The position numbers and the translations under genes were made by a program. The notes beneath the pieces are model-generated. The model saw nothing but the letters and a program-made list of their open reading frames with translations, made no database searches and was not told the DNA's origin. Source: an uncultured Bacteroidales bacterium (GTDB taxonomy: Bacteria > Bacteroidota > Bacteroidia > Bacteroidales > P3). From it: a DNA stretch of 8,203 bases. The stretch is taken from NCBI GenBank assembly GCA_946540365.1, contig CAMNIH010000075.1:1-8203 (forward strand), read 5' to 3'. Shown here piece by piece: positions 6,132 to 8,203 of this stretch (position 1 is the first letter of the stretch; every line of letters starts with the position of its first letter).

Positions 6132-8203
6132 ATGAACAGAGCCCATCCACAACATATCATGACAGCCAACACCCCCCGCCGCGCGCTGCTGCGCACGGTC
6201 GCGCTCGTCGCCGCCCTGCTCGCCGCCTGGGGGTCGGCGGCCCAGACCCACATCACTGATGTGTCGGGTCTTGCCGCCATCGACGGCAGCACCGCCGCCT
6301 TTATCATCACTGGCGACATCGACGTCTCCACCCTCACCACCATTGCCTCCTTCGGCGGCACCCTCGAGGCTGCCATCGACCCCACAACCCACATGCCCTA
6401 CCGCATCACAAACCTCAGCGTTCCCCTCTTCACCACCCTCACTGGCACAGTGAAAAACATAGTGATTGAGAGTGTCACCATTAGCGAGCACACTGGCAAC
6501 ACGGGTGCCATCGCCTGCACCGCCAACGGCGCGGCGCGCATCTACAACGTCGGCATCCTCGGCGGTTCGGTGGGCGGCACAGACAATGTAGGTGGACTTG
6601 TAGGCTTCCTGGACGGCACCGCCCGTGTGGTCAACTGCTACTCCTACGCCACCATCACCGGCGGCTCCAACGTCGGCGGCATCGTGGGCAACAACAACGG
6701 CACCACCACCGCCGCCAATGGCAAACAAATGACGATGGTCTTCGCCTGTATGTTCTATGGCGACATCACAGGCGGCTCTACCAAATCTCCCGTTTATGGT
6801 GGTACAATTATCAGCAACGCGGGTACCAACACCACCAGCGGCGTGAGCAACTTCAACTATTTCCGCCTTGAAGCTCCCTACGTGAGCCCCACGGGCATCA
6901 CCTACAACTGCGCCCTGGGCGCCGAGGACCGTTTCCTGCAGCGTTTCGAATTCTACCGCCACCTCCTCAACGGCCAACGCAAACTGGCAGGCTGGTGGGC
7001 CACTGGCACCTATAGTGGCGACGCGATGATGAAATGGGTGCTGTTGCCCGACAGTATTGGCAGCAATCATCCCTATCCTGTGCTGATGCAGCAAGGCAAA
7101 TACCCCTCGGTGGTGAATATCGACGCCGAGCACGCCACCACTGGCAAGCCCCGCAACCAAGGTGGCAAGCTGGGTACGCTTACGGTGAACATACAGATGG
7201 GCGACGGTGCTGTGTATACCCACCCCGGCACCGGGGAAAACGAAGCTAAAATCACCACTTCACAACTTACCCTTAACATCACCGACAAGGATCCTGACCA
7301 TTATAACTTCAACTACTACAAGGTGCAGCTACCTTACTATAACGACGTGGGTACCAAAAACTACACGGGCAACCGCGTGGTGACGGGCTGGAAGATTGTA
7401 AAAATCACCGACGGCACGAAGGGTACTTTTACCGCAGCCGATGAGTTTGGTGGTTATAATTTTGCCGACCGTGAACACTGGGCTAAGGATCTTTATGGCG
7501 AAGGAGGAGCCAACCGCATCTTCAACCAGGGTGCCTACTGGGATGTGCCTGAAGGCGTTACCGCCATCACCATCGAGCCCTATTGGGCCAAATGCGTCTA
7601 TCTGGCCGACCAAAACGCCGACAAGGTGTATAATACGGCTATGGAGACTGGATACAATGTAGCCAACGTCGGTGGCGGACAGAAATACACCAATGGCAAC
7701 AGTTATTCCATTGCAGGAGATAACCAAGTGGTATACACCTCTATGGGCAATGCTATCTCTAACTCGAATAGTACAGGACTTTTTGTGGGCGTTGTAGGGG
7801 ATCCAAATAATCAATCCGTTTATGACTATGCTGTAGTGCTTGTGGGCAACTATCATCATTATTTCGCGACCAACAAAATGGAAGCAAGTAAAGCCAAGCC
7901 CTATACGGTTACCTCTATCGACCTTGATGGCGACAACGAGCCAGACTACTCCTATATCCTACGCTTCGATGGTCGTACCGAGACCCACCCCGTGAGGGCC
8001 GACTTCATCAATATCCCCGGTCTCGGTATGGCTCAGAAAACCACCGGCGGCACGGGCTCGTACAACTTCGGTATCATGATCCCCAAAGGATGGTTCGAGA
8101 GTACCAACACCTCGCTCTTCCGGTTCACCCAATTCGAGTATGAGCATTCGGCCAGAAGCACAACCGATGCCATCATAGTGCAGGGCGGCGTAATGGAGCA
8201 ATG
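6132..8203 (+). CDS. Large exported surface protein with GLUG-like repeats (3' end outside window)
   Basis: 690 residues are visible with no stop. The N-terminus is a signal peptide: RR, hydrophobic TVALVAALLAAW, cleavage near SAA/Q (residue 37/38). ATG 6132 is chosen for its A-rich upstream context; ATG 6159, nine codons later, gives an even more compact signal peptide. Residues 144-190 hold two GLUG-like units (DNVGGLVGFLDG, then NCYSYATITGG and NVGGIVGNNNG), typical of Bacteroidales and other bacterial surface adhesin-like proteins. Residues about 400-492 resemble a degenerate InlB-type beta-repeat (VVTGWKIV, GGYNFADREHW, ITIEPYWAKCVYLAD). Residues 535-690 form a further unrecognised beta-rich domain with an Asp-rich DLDGDNEPDY loop that could bind calcium. 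A C-terminal sorting domain, T9SS or other, would be expected beyond the window. The first 500 bp are GC-rich and later parts (about 7680-7900) much less so, suggesting a mosaic gene. Function is probably attachment or a structural surface role, unproven. Confidence 0.85.
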   Translation, partial: MNRAHPQHIMTANTPRRALLRTVALVAALLAAWGSAAQTHITDVSGLAAIDGSTAAFIITGDIDVSTLTTIASFGGTLEAAIDPTTHMPYRITNLSVPLFTTLTGTVKNIVIESVTISEHTGNTGAIACTANGAARIYNVGILGGSVGGTDNVGGLVGFLDGTARVVNCYSYATITGGSNVGGIVGNNNGTTTAANGKQMTMVFACMFYGDITGGSTKSPVYGGTIISNAGTNTTSGVSNFNYFRLEAPYVSPTGITYNCALGAEDRFLQRFEFYRHLLNGQRKLAGWWATGTYSGDAMMKWVLLPDSIGSNHPYPVLMQQGKYPSVVNIDAEHATTGKPRNQGGKLGTLTVNIQMGDGAVYTHPGTGENEAKITTSQLTLNITDKDPDHYNFNYYKVQLPYYNDVGTKNYTGNRVVTGWKIVKITDGTKGTFTAADEFGGYNFADREHWAKDLYGEGGANRIFNQGAYWDVPEGVTAITIEPYWAKCVYLADQNADKVYNTAMETGYNVANVGGGQKYTNGNSYSIAGDNQVVYTSMGNAISNSNSTGLFVGVVGDPNNQSVYDYAVVLVGNYHHYFATNKMEASKAKPYTVTSIDLDGDNEPDYSYILRFDGRTETHPVRADFINIPGLGMAQKTTGGTGSYNFGIMIPKGWFESTNTSLFRFTQFEYEHSARSTTDAIIVQGGVMEQ

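Noticed and set aside
6084..7223. A 379-codon open frame on the minus strand opposite the surface-protein gene
   Set aside because: The translation is Gly/Val/Ala/His-rich low complexity, while the plus frame has a signal peptide and GLUG-like motifs; it also crosses the rightward gene's leader.

Overview
The window looks like a piece of a Bacteroidales (Bacteroidota) chromosome. Three things support this. One secreted protein ends in a type IX secretion (T9SS) type A sorting domain. Three promoters fit the Bacteroidota consensus TAnnTTTG at -7, two of them with a TTTG box at -33. The glutamate dehydrogenase and L-aspartate oxidase have the sequence character of that order, and the partial surface protein is of the GLUG-repeat kind common in gut and oral Bacteroidales. 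No rRNA, tRNA, CRISPR array, transposase or integrase is visible.

Layout. (1) Positions 1-1141, minus strand: a glutamate dehydrogenase missing about 65 C-terminal residues at the window edge, with its own well-formed promoter in a 135-bp AT-rich gap. (2) 1277-4048, minus strand: two adjacent genes for secreted proteins of unknown function, 21 bp apart. The downstream one (1277-2674) has a fibronectin type III-like domain and a T9SS sorting tail. The upstream one (2696-4048) has a signal peptide but no recognisable sorting tail. (3) 4101-5732, minus strand: a complete L-aspartate oxidase (nadB), the first step of de novo NAD synthesis, with its own promoter. The two secreted-protein genes follow only about 50 bp downstream with no clear promoter, so nadB read-through may express them. 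(4) 5733-6131: a 399-bp divergent intergenic region. It holds the nadB promoter (minus), a 104-bp perfect palindrome built from 11-bp repeats, a GC-rich hairpin followed by six T, and a promoter for the next gene (plus). (5) 6132-8203, plus strand: the first 690 residues of a large exported surface protein that runs off the window.

Functionally the window is ordinary metabolism (ammonia assimilation or glutamate catabolism, and NAD synthesis) interleaved with cell-surface accessory genes. No multi-gene defence, toxin or biosynthetic system is visible. The one strikingly unusual object is the spacer-less palindrome at 5826-5929. Each 52-bp arm carries four head-to-tail copies of an 11-mer, so the element can form a long cruciform or RNA hairpin midway between two divergent promoters. 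Its function cannot be read from this sequence alone.
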